DNA of 64,000 bases from Flavobacterium sp. (GTDB lineage Bacteria; Bacteroidota; Bacteroidia; Flavobacteriales; Flavobacteriaceae), in assembly GCF_024710485.1 (NCBI RefSeq), contig NZ_JANJUQ010000032.1, positions 109,730-173,729 on the forward strand. Direction: 5' to 3'. The number at the start of each line of letters is the position of its first letter. Position 1 is the stretch's first letter. Positions 37,145 to 48,179 of the stretch are shown piece by piece. Both the position numbers and the translations under genes were made by a program. The notes beneath the pieces were generated by a model, which saw only the letters and a program-made list of their open reading frames with translations, did not search any database and was not told where the DNA came from.

Positions 37145-38251
37145 TTATTTAGCAGCGTTTTCTTTTTTTCTTTGGTCGATTCTGTTTTGCGCAATTTGCA
37201 TAGCTGCTTGTTGCGTAGGTATGTTGTTCGCCTCAGCAAAGTTGAAAATCTCTAAAGTAGTATTATAGATATTCTCGGTCATTTTCATGGCTTGGTCTTT
37301 ACCGTATTTTACGATTTCACCGTAAACATTGATAATTCCACCGGCATTGATTAAGAAATCCGGCGCATAAGCAATGCCTCTTTCTCTTAAAATTTGTCCG
37401 TGAACCGCCTCTACTGCCAACTGGTTGTTAGCCGCTCCTGCAATTACTTTAGCTTTGATTTTGTTAACCGTTTCATCGTTAATAGTAGCTCCTAAAGCAC
37501 AAGGCGAATAAATATCAACATCAGCAGCGTACAAATCGGCTCCCGTGAAGATTTTAGCGCCGTATTTAGACACCATATTTTCCATTTTATCTTGGTGGAT
37601 ATCGGATACAAACACCTCAGCTCCTTCTTTTCTCAAGTAGCTGATTAACGTTTCTCCAACGTGACCTGTTCCTTGTACCAATACTTTTTTGCCTTCTAAG
37701 TTATCGGAACCGAATTGGTATTTAGCGGCTGCTTTCATTCCCATGTAAACACCATAAGCCGTTACAGGAGAAGGATTGCCTGAACCACCAATAGCTTCTG
37801 AAATACCGGTAACATGTTTGGTTACTTTGTGAATTCTGTCCATGTCTTCGGTTGTTGTTCCCACGTCTTCTGCTGTGATGTACTTACCGCTCAAAGAGTT
37901 CACAAACTCCCCGAAACGGGTAATCAATTCCGGTGTTTTATCGGCTTTAGCATCGCCAATAATTACAGCCTTTCCTCCACCTAAGTTCAAACCGGTGATG
38001 GCAGATTTGTAGGTCATACCACGAGAAAGTCTCAAAACATCATTTAAAGCTTCCCATTCGTTAGCGTATTTCCACATTCTAGTTCCTCCAAGTGCCGGCC
38101 CCATAACTGTATTATGAATACCAATAATTGCTTTTAAACCTGTATCTTTGTCGTGACAAAAAACAATTTGTTCATGATTGTCAAAAGAAAGTTGACCGAA
38201 AACTGGGTCCATTTTTTTGAGTTCAACCGGTGTGGTGATTTCTGATGTCAT
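37145..38251 (-). CDS. Leucine dehydrogenase (Glu/Leu/Phe/Val dehydrogenase family)
   Basis: 368 residues. The substrate half carries GPALGGTRMWKY, the catalytic-lysine segment MTYKSAITGLNLGGGKAVI and the AEDVGTTTEDM motif; the nucleotide-binding half carries VLVQGTGHVGETLISYL. It deaminates branched-chain amino acids to 2-oxoacids with NAD+, which suits an organism that lives on peptides, and could feed the E1 dehydrogenase at 26975 (inference). On the minus strand TATTTTTG (38294-38301) is a candidate -7 element, followed by a small leader hairpin (GACTTTTT with AAAAAGTC, 38273-38289). Confidence 0.9.
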   Translation of the reverse strand: MTSEITTPVELKKMDPVFGQLSFDNHEQIVFCHDKDTGLKAIIGIHNTVMGPALGGTRMWKYANEWEALNDVLRLSRGMTYKSAITGLNLGGGKAVIIGDAKADKTPELITRFGEFVNSLSGKYITAEDVGTTTEDMDRIHKVTKHVTGISEAIGGSGNPSPVTAYGVYMGMKAAAKYQFGSDNLEGKKVLVQGTGHVGETLISYLRKEGAEVFVSDIHQDKMENMVSKYGAKIFTGADLYAADVDIYSPCALGATINDETVNKIKAKVIAGAANNQLAVEAVHGQILRERGIAYAPDFLINAGGIINVYGEIVKYGKDQAMKMTENIYNTTLEIFNFAEANNIPTQQAAMQIAQNRIDQRKKENAAK

Positions 38252-38446
38252 ATTGTAGTTGTATTAATTTGTGACTTTTTAAAAAAGTCGGTACAAAAAT
38301 AAAATATTATTCAACAAATTGCCTCAATAAGAGTAATAATTAGTAATTTGTTAATAAATTCAGTTTAAAGCAAGAATACAATAATTTATTTATTCGCAAT
38401 ATTTTAACAAAATTTACCCCAAACAATCCATTTCTTGAAATTTAAG

Positions 38447-40204
38447 ATGAAAGAACTTCAGTATTTAAACAAATATTTTATCAAATATAAATTCCATTTT
38501 TTATTAGGAATTTTAATCACTATTGTAGCGCAAATTTTCTCTTTGTTTACCCCCAAATTGGTTAGCCAATCCTTTGCCGCCATCGAAAGTTTTCACGCTA
38601 ATAACATGAGCAGCGCAATGATTAAAGCGGAGCTGATTGAAAACATTCTTTGGATTATAGGCACTACCCTGATTGCCGGCATTTTGACTTTTTTGATGCG
38701 ACAAACCCTTATTGTGATGTCGCGTCACGTAGAATTTGATTTGAAAAATGAAGTCTTCCAACACTACGAAGTTTTAGATCAAAATTTCTACAAACAAAAT
38801 CGCACCGGCGACTTGATGAACCGCATCAGCGAGGATGTGGCCAAAGTACGCATGTATGTCGGACCTGCCGTAATGTATACCATTAACACTTTTATTCGTT
38901 TTACGGTGGTGATTATTTACATGTACAACGTATCGCCGTTGTTGACTTTATACACCATTTTACCGTTGCCGATTTTGTCGTTTATCATTTTTCGTTTGAG
39001 TTCAGAAATCAACAAACGCAGTACTACTTTCCAACAATACTTATCGAAGATTTCGAGTTTTACTCAGGAAATTTTCTCCGGAATTCGCGTGGTTAAAGCG
39101 TATGCTTTGGAAAAACAATACCAAGAAGAAATCGTCGATTTAGCCAAAGAAAGCAAAACCAAGAGTATGAGTTTGGCTCGCGTACAATCATTATTCGGAC
39201 CACTGATGATTGCCCTGATTGGCGTTAGTAATTTGGTGGTGATTTATTTTGGTGGTTTGATGTACATTGAAGGCGACATCAAAAGTATTGGTACCATCGC
39301 TGAGTTTATTCTTTATGTGAACATGCTAACTTGGCCGGTGGCTTCCATCGGTTGGGTTTCGTCCTTGGTTCAGGAAGCCGAAGCGTCGCAAAAACGCATC
39401 AACGAATTTTTAAAAGTGAGTCCGGAGATTAAAAACAAAGCGAAAGAAAACACCCGAATTGAAGGCGAAATCGAATTCAGAAACGTCAGCTACACCTACG
39501 AAGACACGGATATTACTGCTTTGAAAAACATTTCATTTAAAGTCAAAAAAGGAGAAACACTCGCCATATTAGGACAAACGGGCTCCGGAAAATCAAGTAT
39601 TCTTTCGCTGATAACGCGCTTGTATGACATTAAAGAAGGTGAAATCAACATAGACGGTAAAGCCATTGACCAAGTAAATTTATACGACCTACGCAACAGC
39701 ATTGGTATCGTTCCGCAAGATGCTTTTTTATTTTCGGATACGATAAAAAACAACATCAAATTCGGCAAAGAAGACGCCACCGATGAAGAAGTAATGGAAG
39801 CAGCCAAAAAAGCGGTGGTTCACAACAACATTATGCACTTTAACCTGCAATACGAAACCATGTTAGGCGAGCGCGGCATAACCCTTTCGGGCGGACAAAA
39901 ACAACGCGTTTCGATTGCCAGAGCGATTATCAAAAACCCGCCTATACTATTGTTTGACGACTGTTTGTCGGCGGTTGACACGGAAACTGAAGAACAAATC
40001 CTGAACAACTTACTCCAGATATCAAAAGACAAAACTACGATAATTGTCAGCCATCGTGTTTCCTCGGCCAAAAACGCCGACAAGATCATTATACTCGAAG
40101 AAGGACAAATCATTCAAGAAGGTTCTCATAATCAATTGATAAACCAACCGGGCTATTATGCCGACTTGTATATGAAACAACTTTCGGAAAAAGAATTAAA
40201 TTAA
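38447..40204 (+). CDS. ABC exporter, ATPase and permease fused (MsbA-like)
   Basis: 585 residues from ATG 38447; a TTG 12 nt upstream is also in frame. The membrane domain (about residues 15-310, six helices) contains the EVFQHYEVLDQNFYKQNRTGDLMNRISEDV coupling region in pieces; the ATPase domain has Walker A LGQTGSGKSSILSL, Q-loop GIVPQDAFLF, signature LSGGQKQRVSIARAI, Walker B ILLFDDCLSAVD and the switch His in IIVSHRVSS. Such half-transporters dimerise and export lipids or drugs. Substrate is unknown. Confidence 0.93.
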   Translation: MKELQYLNKYFIKYKFHFLLGILITIVAQIFSLFTPKLVSQSFAAIESFHANNMSSAMIKAELIENILWIIGTTLIAGILTFLMRQTLIVMSRHVEFDLKNEVFQHYEVLDQNFYKQNRTGDLMNRISEDVAKVRMYVGPAVMYTINTFIRFTVVIIYMYNVSPLLTLYTILPLPILSFIIFRLSSEINKRSTTFQQYLSKISSFTQEIFSGIRVVKAYALEKQYQEEIVDLAKESKTKSMSLARVQSLFGPLMIALIGVSNLVVIYFGGLMYIEGDIKSIGTIAEFILYVNMLTWPVASIGWVSSLVQEAEASQKRINEFLKVSPEIKNKAKENTRIEGEIEFRNVSYTYEDTDITALKNISFKVKKGETLAILGQTGSGKSSILSLITRLYDIKEGEINIDGKAIDQVNLYDLRNSIGIVPQDAFLFSDTIKNNIKFGKEDATDEEVMEAAKKAVVHNNIMHFNLQYETMLGERGITLSGGQKQRVSIARAIIKNPPILLFDDCLSAVDTETEEQILNNLLQISKDKTTIIVSHRVSSAKNADKIIILEEGQIIQEGSHNQLINQPGYYADLYMKQLSEKELN

Positions 40205-40275
40205 ATTGTTGTTTCGTAACAAAAATTTTACCATTTTTGAACTGTACAGAAACCTTTTTAATTGACTGAAAGAAT

Positions 40276-40656
40276 ATGAGAGAAAATGATATGTTAGAAA
40301 AAGATGAGATTTTTTCTAAAGTGTTAAGAGCCGGAAGAAGAACGTATTTCTTCGATGTGAGAGCTACCAAAGCAGACGATTACTACATTACCATTACCGA
40401 GAGCAAAAAGTTTACTGAAGAAGACGGATCATTCCACTTCAAAAAACATAAAATTTATTTGTACAAAGAAGACTTTGCGGCTTTCACTGATATCTTAGGC
40501 GAAATGACCGCTTATGTGTTGAACCACAAAGGCGAAGAAGTGATTTCGGAAAGACATCAAAAAGATTTCAAAAAAGAATACCATCATGACCATACCGAAT
40601 CGGTGAATTCAACTTCTGAAAAGAGCTTCACTGATATTGATTTTGATGACATTTAA
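40276..40656 (+). CDS. PUR-like nucleic-acid-binding protein (DUF3276)
   Basis: 126 residues. The core EIFSKVLRAGRRTYFFDVRA, ADDYYITITESKK and FHFKKHKIYLYKEDFAAF is the bacterial PUR-alpha-like domain, a compact beta-beta-beta-beta-alpha fold that binds single-stranded DNA or RNA. The C-terminal tail is charged and not conserved in type. Members are widespread in Bacteroidota; the target is unknown. It is followed by a strong terminator. Confidence 0.88.
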   Translation: MRENDMLEKDEIFSKVLRAGRRTYFFDVRATKADDYYITITESKKFTEEDGSFHFKKHKIYLYKEDFAAFTDILGEMTAYVLNHKGEEVISERHQKDFKKEYHHDHTESVNSTSEKSFTDIDFDDI

Positions 40657-40684
40657 CAATCAAAACTACTTTAGTTGAAACCTT

Positions 40685-40718
40685 AAAAGTCCAAAGCGTA
40701 TTGTTTTGGACTTTTTTT
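40685..40718 (+). terminator. Rho-independent terminator
   Basis: AAAAGTCCAAA pairs with TTTGGACTTTT (one extra T in the loop), followed by a T tract, after the PUR-like gene. Confidence 0.88.
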
Positions 40719-40731
40719 AAAAATATACATT

Positions 40732-40956
40732 ATGCTAAAATTGATACAAAAATTTCACGACTTTGTTAACCGATATGGCATCCTGTTTCACAGCTTCTGT
40801 TTGGTTTTTTGGTTGTGGATATTGGATATGAACATCAACAATCCGGAGCGTGATCAAATGCCTTTGAAAATTTCCTACTACTTTACGATTGTTTTTATTG
40901 TGCTTTCTATCTTCAATCTGATTATGAGTGTCAGAAGAAAAATTAAAAGTAATTAG
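40732..40956 (+). CDS. Small membrane protein of unknown function
   Basis: 74 residues with two membrane helices (GILFHSFCLVFWLWILDM and YYFTIVFIVLSIFNLIM) separated by a short polar loop (NNPERDQMP) and ending in a basic tail (SVRRKIKSN). I do not recognise a named family. Its stop overlaps the stop of the convergent CsaA-like gene by about three bases (40953-40956). Confidence 0.65.
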   Translation: MLKLIQKFHDFVNRYGILFHSFCLVFWLWILDMNINNPERDQMPLKISYYFTIVFIVLSIFNLIMSVRRKIKSN

Positions 40957-41294
40957 CCAATTCTAAGACCGTTTTCGACTTTCAAATCGGACGTCAGCAA
41001 TACTATATCATTATCTATCCCTACCGAACCCAATACTAAACATTCGCTCATAAAATTCCCGATTTGCTTTTTGGGAAAATTCACCACCGCGACAATTTGT
41101 TTGCCCAATAAATCTTCTTTGGTGTAGCGCTTGGTAATTTGGGCCGATGACTTTCTCTGCCCTATTTCGGCACCAAAATCAATGTGCAATTGATAAGCCG
41201 GTTTCCGAGCCTCGGGAAAATCATTGACTTCCACTATGGTTCCGATCCGCATTTCCACTTTTTCAAATTCGCTCCAGGTTAAATGGTTTTCCAT
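40953..41294 (-). CDS. csaA: tRNA-binding domain protein, CsaA-like
   Basis: 113 residues forming a single OB-fold of the tRNA-binding (EMAP/CsaA) family: FEKVEMRIGTIVEVNDFPEA at the start, YQLHIDFGAEIGQRKSSAQI, and GKQIVAVVNFPKKQIG followed by SECLVLGS. CsaA proteins bind tRNA and have been described as secretion chaperones in Bacillus. The symbol rests on similarity only. Confidence 0.85.
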   Translation of the reverse strand: MENHLTWSEFEKVEMRIGTIVEVNDFPEARKPAYQLHIDFGAEIGQRKSSAQITKRYTKEDLLGKQIVAVVNFPKKQIGNFMSECLVLGSVGIDNDIVLLTSDLKVENGLRIG

Positions 41295-41305
41295 CTTGTT
41301 TTAAG

Positions 41306-41331
41306 CTAAAAAAAACACCCTTACGGAGTGC
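41306..41331 (-). terminator. Rho-independent terminator of the cytochrome gene
   Basis: On the minus strand CACTCC, loop GTAA, GGGTG is followed by eight U; it lies just downstream of the cytochrome gene and upstream of the CsaA-like gene. Confidence 0.75.
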
Positions 41332-41338
41332 TTATTGG

Positions 41339-41626
41339 TTAATTCATAGTCAAGTAATTGTATATTTTTAAGCCTTGTGCATCATCTAAACGGGCCTTTT
41401 TCTGCATTCGCAACACTATAGGCTTCCATTGCTCGGCCGAGTAATCTTTGGCATCATATAGTTTGTGACAACGACCGCAACTGTTTTCGAAAAGCGATTT
41501 TCCCTCAGCCAATTCCGGCGACAATACCTTTTCTTTAGGAACTTCTGCCGTAGGAATATTAGATTTTGAGGAGCAGGAATATAGCACTAGGGCTACAACC
41601 GACAAGGCAAGTACTTTGTATTTCAT
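41339..41626 (-). CDS. Small c-type cytochrome lipoprotein
   Basis: 95 residues. A lipoprotein signal (LALSVVALVLYSCSSKS) is followed by a short linker and a haem-c domain with the binding motif CGRCH (within SLFENSCGRCHKLYD), and a later Met in RMQKKARL as possible sixth ligand. It is probably a periplasm-facing electron carrier attached to the membrane. The fold is a minimal class I cytochrome c. Its redox partner is unknown; no oxidase genes are nearby. Confidence 0.85.
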   Translation of the reverse strand: MKYKVLALSVVALVLYSCSSKSNIPTAEVPKEKVLSPELAEGKSLFENSCGRCHKLYDAKDYSAEQWKPIVLRMQKKARLDDAQGLKIYNYLTMN

Positions 41627-41657
41627 GTTTTACTATTAATTGGTTAAAGTAAATGTA

Positions 41658-41692
41658 CTAAAAAATCCCAACCGTTACCGATTGGGATTTGC
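41658..41692 (-). terminator. Rho-independent terminator of the prolyl isomerase gene
   Basis: AAATCCCAA (41663-41671) pairs with TTGGGATTT (41682-41690); the A tract at 41659-41665 gives the U tract on the minus-strand transcript. Confidence 0.85.
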
Positions 41693-41716
41693 TATTAATC
41701 AAAACTTAAGTTTGAT

Positions 41717-42652
41717 TTATCCTTTAACGTCCATTAATTCTACATCAAAGATTAAAGTCGCATCCGGCGGAATTACACCTCCGGCACCGCGTGAACCGTA
41801 TCCTAAATACGACGGAATAACGAAACGCGCTTTATCGCCAACTTGTAACAAAGCAATCCCTTCGTCCCAACCTTCAATCACATGGCCTTTGCCTAAAGGA
41901 AATTCGATTGGTTTTTTACGCGGATAAGACGAGTCAAATGTTTTGCCGTTTTCCAACTGACCAGTGTAGTGAACTGAAACCGTTTTCCCGGCTTCGGCTT
42001 TTTTACCATTGCCTTTTTGAATGATTTTATAACGCAAACCGCTTTCTGTTTTCTCAAAACCGGCGGCTAATTTTTCCATAGCAGCTTCAGCGGCTTTTTT
42101 GGCTTCTTCGATTCTTTTTTGACGAGAACCTTCAAAAGTTCGGAACGCTTCAATAGCATTCCATGCTTGGGCTTCGTCTCCTACTCTAACGATTTCTAGA
42201 CTCTCGATGATATCACCTTGTGTAATCTCGTTTACAATATCTTGTCCCTCTACTACATGTCCGAATACTGTATGCTTATCATCCAACCAAGTGGTTGGTA
42301 CATGCGTGATGAAAAACTGTGAACCGTTGGTACCCGGTCCCGCATTAGCCATAGATAAAACGCCCGGTTTGTCGTGACGCAAATCTACGTGAAACTCATC
42401 ATCGAAGTTGTACCCCGGACCACCGGTTCCGATACCTTGCGGACAACCGCCTTGTATCATAAAATCGGGGATCACGCGGTGGAATTTCAATCCGTCGTAA
42501 TACGGTTTGCCCATTGGTTTGGCAGCGTTTTCCAATTGTCCTTCGGCTAAGCCCACAAAATTCCCTACAGTTCCCGGTGTTAAATCGTGTGTTAATTTTA
42601 CTAAAATCGAACCTTTTGTGGTGTTGAATTTAGCGTATATTCCGTTTTCCAT
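41717..42652 (-). CDS. Peptidyl-prolyl isomerase: cyclophilin-FKBP fusion
   Basis: 311 residues from the ATG whose complement is at 42650-42652; nine earlier codons are possible but look like leader. Residues about 1-165 are a cyclophilin ([18 protein letters not shown], then [49 protein letters not shown]). A charged helical linker follows, and residues about 215-311 are an FKBP domain ([53 protein letters not shown]). Both catalytic types are therefore on one chain, without a signal peptide, so it is probably cytoplasmic. It should help fold proline-containing proteins. Confidence 0.92.
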   Translation of the reverse strand: MENGIYAKFNTTKGSILVKLTHDLTPGTVGNFVGLAEGQLENAAKPMGKPYYDGLKFHRVIPDFMIQGGCPQGIGTGGPGYNFDDEFHVDLRHDKPGVLSMANAGPGTNGSQFFITHVPTTWLDDKHTVFGHVVEGQDIVNEITQGDIIESLEIVRVGDEAQAWNAIEAFRTFEGSRQKRIEEAKKAAEAAMEKLAAGFEKTESGLRYKIIQKGNGKKAEAGKTVSVHYTGQLENGKTFDSSYPRKKPIEFPLGKGHVIEGWDEGIALLQVGDKARFVIPSYLGYGSRGAGGVIPPDATLIFDVELMDVKG

Positions 42653-42676
42653 GGTTTGAATTGTTAAAATGAAGTG

Positions 42677-42705
42677 CAAAGTTACTACAATATCTTGTAA
42701 ATTTG
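42677..42705. promoter_or_regulatory. Divergent -7 elements between the isomerase and methyltransferase genes
   Basis: TAACTTTG on the minus strand (42677-42684) and TAAATTTG on the plus strand (42698-42705) both match TAnnTTTG. The matching -33 boxes are weak, so the two promoters may need activators or overlap. Confidence 0.4.
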
Positions 42706-42737
42706 GTAAGGATGTAAAAACTTAAGATAGCGTAATA

Positions 42738-43541
42738 ATGAAAAACAACACACAGGATTACTTAGCAATTAACAAAGCCACTTGGAACGACAAAGTTGAT
42801 GTTCACATGGCTTCCTCCTTTTACGATATGGAAGCTTTTTTACAAGGAAAATCAACTTTAAACGACATTGAATTGGCGTTATTGGGCGATGTCTCCGGTA
42901 AAAAAATATTGCATTTGCAGTGCCATTTCGGGCAAGACAGTCTGTCCTTAGCGCGCATGGGTGCGCAAGTTACCGGAGTTGACTTATCGGATAAAGCCAT
43001 AGAAAGAGCACGAGAATTAGCCGAAAAACTCAACCTAGAAGCTACTTTTGTTTGTTGCGATATTTATGAGGCTCCCCATCTAATCGATGAACAATTTGAT
43101 ATCGTTTTTACCAGCTACGGTACGATTGGCTGGTTGCCCGATTTGGAAAGATGGGCTGCTGTTGTGGCTCATTTTTTAAAGCCGAACGGACAATTGATTA
43201 TGGCCGATTTTCATCCGGTAGTTTGGATGTACGACAATGATTTTACAACGGTATTTTACGATTATTTCAATGTAGCCCAAATAGTAGAAGCGGAAACCGG
43301 AACCTACGCCGACCGAGAAGCACCGATAGCAAACCAAACGATTACATGGAACCATCCGATAAGCGAAATACTGAACGCCTTGATTAATTCGGGTCTCGAA
43401 ATCAAACGCTTTAACGAATATGATTATTCGCCTTATGATTGTTTCAACCAAACAGAAGAATTCGAAAAAGGAAAATATCGAATTCAAGCTTTTGGCAACA
43501 AAATTCCGATGGTTTATGCGATTTTGGCCATTAAAAAGTAA
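42738..43541 (+). CDS. Class I SAM-dependent methyltransferase
   Basis: 267 residues with a Rossmann-type methyltransferase fold. Motif I is ILHLQCHFGQDSLSLARMG followed by the acidic residue in VTGVDLSDKA; motif II region is FVCCDIYEAP; motif IV-like is FDIVFTSYGTIGWLPDL; then LKPNGQLIMADFHPV. The C-terminal part (FNEYDYSPYDCFNQTEEFE) is a substrate cap of unknown specificity. It is divergent from the isomerase gene; no pathway partner is adjacent. Confidence 0.85.
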   Translation: MKNNTQDYLAINKATWNDKVDVHMASSFYDMEAFLQGKSTLNDIELALLGDVSGKKILHLQCHFGQDSLSLARMGAQVTGVDLSDKAIERARELAEKLNLEATFVCCDIYEAPHLIDEQFDIVFTSYGTIGWLPDLERWAAVVAHFLKPNGQLIMADFHPVVWMYDNDFTTVFYDYFNVAQIVEAETGTYADREAPIANQTITWNHPISEILNALINSGLEIKRFNEYDYSPYDCFNQTEEFEKGKYRIQAFGNKIPMVYAILAIKK

Positions 43542-43561
43542 GTTCCTATGGTAAGCAGATA

Positions 43562-43674
43562 CCCTAGCCCCGATGGGAGCGGCATCCTTTTTTTTAAAAG
43601 AAAAGCCTCTCGACTGCGCTCGAGGAGACAAAAAAAAGATAGAGCGGACAGCGGGAAACAGCTTCTCACTTCGA
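43562..43674. repeat. Structured intergenic element, copy 2
   Basis: Shares with copy 1 (20707-20822) the order TAGCCCcGAT, ATCCTTTTT, a central hairpin, AAAAAGAT, AGCgGg and AAACAGCTtC. Here CCCG in TAGCCCCGAT faces CGGG in AGCGGGAA, where copy 1 has CCGG facing CCGG, a compensatory change. The centre carries another hairpin (CTCGA, loop CTGCGC, TCGAG). Downstream CACTTCGACAAGCTTAGTGTG is a further palindrome-like word. Confidence 0.65.
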
Positions 43675-43700
43675 CAAGCTTAGTGTGACACTCTATTTTA

Positions 43701-43708
43701 TATCTTTG
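43701..43708 (+). promoter_or_regulatory. -7 element TATCTTTG directly before trmD
   Basis: TATCTTTG ends only 4 nt before the trmD ATG at 43713. If used, transcription would begin at or beside the start codon, that is, a leaderless or nearly leaderless mRNA. Confidence 0.55.
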
Positions 43709-43712
43709 CACC

Positions 43713-44393
43713 ATGAGAATCGACATTATTACCATACTACCCGACTTGCTGCGAAGCCCATTTGAAGCTTCGATTATGAAACGTGCTATTGAAAAAGGAT
43801 TGGTGGAAGTGCATTTTCACAATTTGAGAGATTACACCACCAATAAGCAAAAAAGTGTTGATGATTACCAATTTGGCGGTGGTGCCGGCATGGTAATGAT
43901 GATCCAACCCATAGACGATTGCATTACCCATTTGAAAAGCCAACGCCACTACGACGAAGTGATTTACATGACGCCTGACGGGGAAACTTTGAACCAAAAA
44001 ATGGCCAATACGATGTCGATGTACGAGAATATTATCATCCTTTGCGGTCACTACAAAGGCGTAGATCAAAGAGTGCGCGATCATTTTATTACCAAAGAAA
44101 TCTCGATAGGCGATTATGTCCTTTCCGGTGGTGAAATCGGCGCCATAGTCTTGTGCGATGCCTTAATCCGCTTGATTCCGGGTGTTTTAAGCGATGAGAC
44201 TTCGGCGTTGACCGACAGTTTTCAGGACAATTTACTCTCCGGTCCGATATATACGCGTCCGGCAGATTACAAAGGATGGAAAGTACCTGAAGTACTCACC
44301 AGCGGTCATTTTGCCAAAATAGAACAATGGCGGGAAGATATGGCGTACGAGCACACTAAAAATCGTCGCCCGGATTTACTGGAAGAATCGTAA
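43713..44393 (+). CDS. trmD: tRNA (guanine-N1-)-methyltransferase
   Basis: 226 residues, the usual TrmD size. Family features are [20 protein letters not shown], the [18 protein letters not shown] motif, the trefoil-knot SAM-binding loop [14 protein letters not shown] and the [14 protein letters not shown] loop, then the C-terminal region with [15 protein letters not shown] and [11 protein letters not shown]. It methylates G37 of tRNAs to prevent frameshifting. The next gene is rplS, a conserved pairing. Confidence 0.96.
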   Translation: MRIDIITILPDLLRSPFEASIMKRAIEKGLVEVHFHNLRDYTTNKQKSVDDYQFGGGAGMVMMIQPIDDCITHLKSQRHYDEVIYMTPDGETLNQKMANTMSMYENIIILCGHYKGVDQRVRDHFITKEISIGDYVLSGGEIGAIVLCDALIRLIPGVLSDETSALTDSFQDNLLSGPIYTRPADYKGWKVPEVLTSGHFAKIEQWREDMAYEHTKNRRPDLLEES

Positions 44394-44400
44394 AAATTAC

Positions 44401-44499
44401 GAATTATGAATTATGAATTACGAGTTTAGCAGTAGCTTTTTATACAACTTATTGATTTACAAATTTATAAGGCGATAAAAAATTCATAATTCATAATTC
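44401..44499. repeat. 19-bp inverted repeat around a 61-nt spacer
   Basis: GAATTATGAATTATGAATT (44401-44419) is the exact reverse complement of 44481-44499. Each arm is itself a 7-bp tandem of GAATTAT. It lies between trmD and the rplS promoter. Confidence 0.8.
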
Positions 44500-44537
44500 A
44501 CAATTGCTTCGCCAGTCCCAAAACAAATTTCAATTTG

Positions 44538-44570
44538 TTTTGCTCGAGTCACAATTCTTTTTTATATTTG
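44538..44570 (+). promoter_or_regulatory. Bacteroidota primary promoter of rplS
   Basis: TTTTG (44538-44542), 20 nt, then TATATTTG (44563-44570): both elements and the spacing fit the Bacteroidota consensus TTTG - about 19 to 20 nt - TAnnTTTG. The untranslated leader of rplS would be about 65 nt. Confidence 0.8.
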
Positions 44571-44642
44571 CACCCACATTTGACCAACCTCTGGCGAGAA
44601 CCGTGAATGTTGCTCAGATTTTAAACCATAATACTAATAAAA

Positions 44643-44993
44643 ATGGCAAATTTAGTAGATTTCGTTAACAACGAATTGTCGACAAAAAAAGATTTCCCTG
44701 AATTCGGTGCCGGTGATACTATCACGGTATACTACGAAATTAAAGAGGGTGAAAAAACAAGAACTCAGTTTTTCAAAGGAGTAGTTATCCAAAGAAAAGG
44801 AGCCGGATTGACTGAAACATTCACCATCCGTAAAATGTCAGGTGCTGTAGGTGTAGAGCGTATCTTCCCTGTAAACATGCCGGCCTTACAAAAAATTGAA
44901 GTTAACCAAAGAGGTAAAGTTAGAAGAGCTCGTATCTACTACTTTAGAGAACTTACCGGTAAAAAAGCAAAAATCAAAGAAAGAAGAAGATAA
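44643..44993 (+). CDS. rplS: 50S ribosomal protein L19
   Basis: 116 residues, normal length. Typical L19 motifs are FPEFGAGDTITVYYEIKEG near the start, RTQFFKGVVIQRKGAGLTE, FTIRKMSGAVGVERIFPVN and the basic C-terminal RRARIYYFRELTGKKAKIKE. L19 sits at the 30S-50S interface. It has its own promoter and a terminator, in the usual position after trmD. Confidence 0.98.
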   Translation: MANLVDFVNNELSTKKDFPEFGAGDTITVYYEIKEGEKTRTQFFKGVVIQRKGAGLTETFTIRKMSGAVGVERIFPVNMPALQKIEVNQRGKVRRARIYYFRELTGKKAKIKERRR

Positions 44994-45012
44994 TTTTTCG
45001 CTTTGTGCTCAT

Positions 45013-45046
45013 AAAAAAAGTCTCGATTTTATCGGGACTTTTTTTA
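45013..45046 (+). terminator. Rho-independent terminator of rplS
   Basis: AAAGTCTCGA and TCGGGACTTT form a nine-pair stem with a G-T wobble and a TTTTA loop, then a T tract. Confidence 0.9.
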
Positions 45047-45153
45047 TTCCCGAAAATTTAAACGCCTTATTTTGACAATTCTCCATTTTTTTACCCTTAA
45101 ACTGTCAATTTGATAATTCAAACGATTTCGTAAAAGGTTCGCCTTGATTTCTT

Positions 45154-45161
45154 TATATTTG
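45154..45161 (+). promoter_or_regulatory. -7 element TATATTTG upstream of isocitrate dehydrogenase
   Basis: A perfect TAnnTTTG match 68 nt before the start codon. The best -33 candidate is TTTCG 23 nt upstream, which is imperfect. The rest of the 44994-45229 gap holds the rplS terminator and A+T-rich sequence. Confidence 0.55.
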
Positions 45162-45217
45162 CATGCTTCAAAATGAGGGCTTTGTTGCAACACAATACAA
45201 ACAAACCACACGAATAA

Positions 45218-47452
<2,235 letters not shown>

Positions 47453-47468
47453 GTGGTGTTTCCTCAAT

Positions 47469-47500
47469 AAAAAAAGCGTCTCGATGGAGACGCTTTTTTT
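47469..47500 (+). terminator. Bidirectional rho-independent terminator
   Basis: AAAGCGTCTC, loop GATG, GAGACGCTTT with flanking A and T tracts, between the convergent icd gene and the secreted-protein gene. Confidence 0.92.
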
Positions 47501-48179
47501 ATTTTTGTTCTTCTAAGTTACCGTCGTTTTTTAGGATAATGAGTTTGGCTTTTACTCCTGTGGTTAAATTCCATTTATTTGTGGTAATCATCCCTTTCTT
47601 CTGATCGAAAATCACAAATTGAGCGGTGTTGGGTCCGGATGCTCCTTGGTTCATTGCTTCAATTTCTATTTTATTAATTCCTTCGTTCAAATCAAGGAAA
47701 ATCTCTTTGAAATCTACATCCAGCAATATACCATCGACCACCACCTTATCATTGAGCCAAATACGCACCACATCACCGTCCGGTGCTTCGTGATCTCTAC
47801 AAGCAATGCTTATAATTTTAGTTCCCGTTTTGAACTGTCCCAGGAAACTGTCACTTTTATACCGCTCCAAAATTTCACCATCACTGCTCTTTTTATTCAT
47901 TTTTTCGGTGTAATGCTTAGCCGGATTTTCAAATTGTTCCTGCTGCATAATACTCTTCTCCGGTTCAATTTTTCTGTTCAATAAAGAAACACTTTCCAAT
48001 AACTTATCTTTTTTATCAAAAATACTCGGATAAGTTATTAACTTTGAAGAAGTTGGCGCCACCTGACCTTTTGGATTGGAAACCGGGGCAATTTTTAATG
48101 TTTTTTTAGGCAACTCAAATTGAGAGTAGCCTTTTCCAAACGCCAAAAACAACACTATAAGAGAAAGCACAGCCTTCAT
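47499..48179 (-). CDS. Secreted protein of unknown function
   Basis: 226 residues. Signal peptide MKAVLSLIVLFLAFGKGYSQ. A polar middle part rich in Lys and Glu (KLLESVSLLNRKIEPEKS, KHYTEKMNKKSSDG) precedes a C-terminal beta-rich domain (IISIACRDHEAPDGDVVRIW, VVVDGILLDVDFKEIFLDL, NKIEIEAMNQGASGPNTAQF). The last part looks like a carbohydrate-binding or Ig-type beta-sandwich. I do not recognise the family, and no neighbour suggests a role. Confidence 0.75.
   Translation of the reverse strand: MKAVLSLIVLFLAFGKGYSQFELPKKTLKIAPVSNPKGQVAPTSSKLITYPSIFDKKDKLLESVSLLNRKIEPEKSIMQQEQFENPAKHYTEKMNKKSSDGEILERYKSDSFLGQFKTGTKIISIACRDHEAPDGDVVRIWLNDKVVVDGILLDVDFKEIFLDLNEGINKIEIEAMNQGASGPNTAQFVIFDQKKGMITTNKWNLTTGVKAKLIILKNDGNLEEQK

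Noticed and set aside
43176..43735. Minus-strand ORFs across the methyltransferase end and trmD start
   Set aside because: They run through the repeat element and antisense to two well-supported genes.
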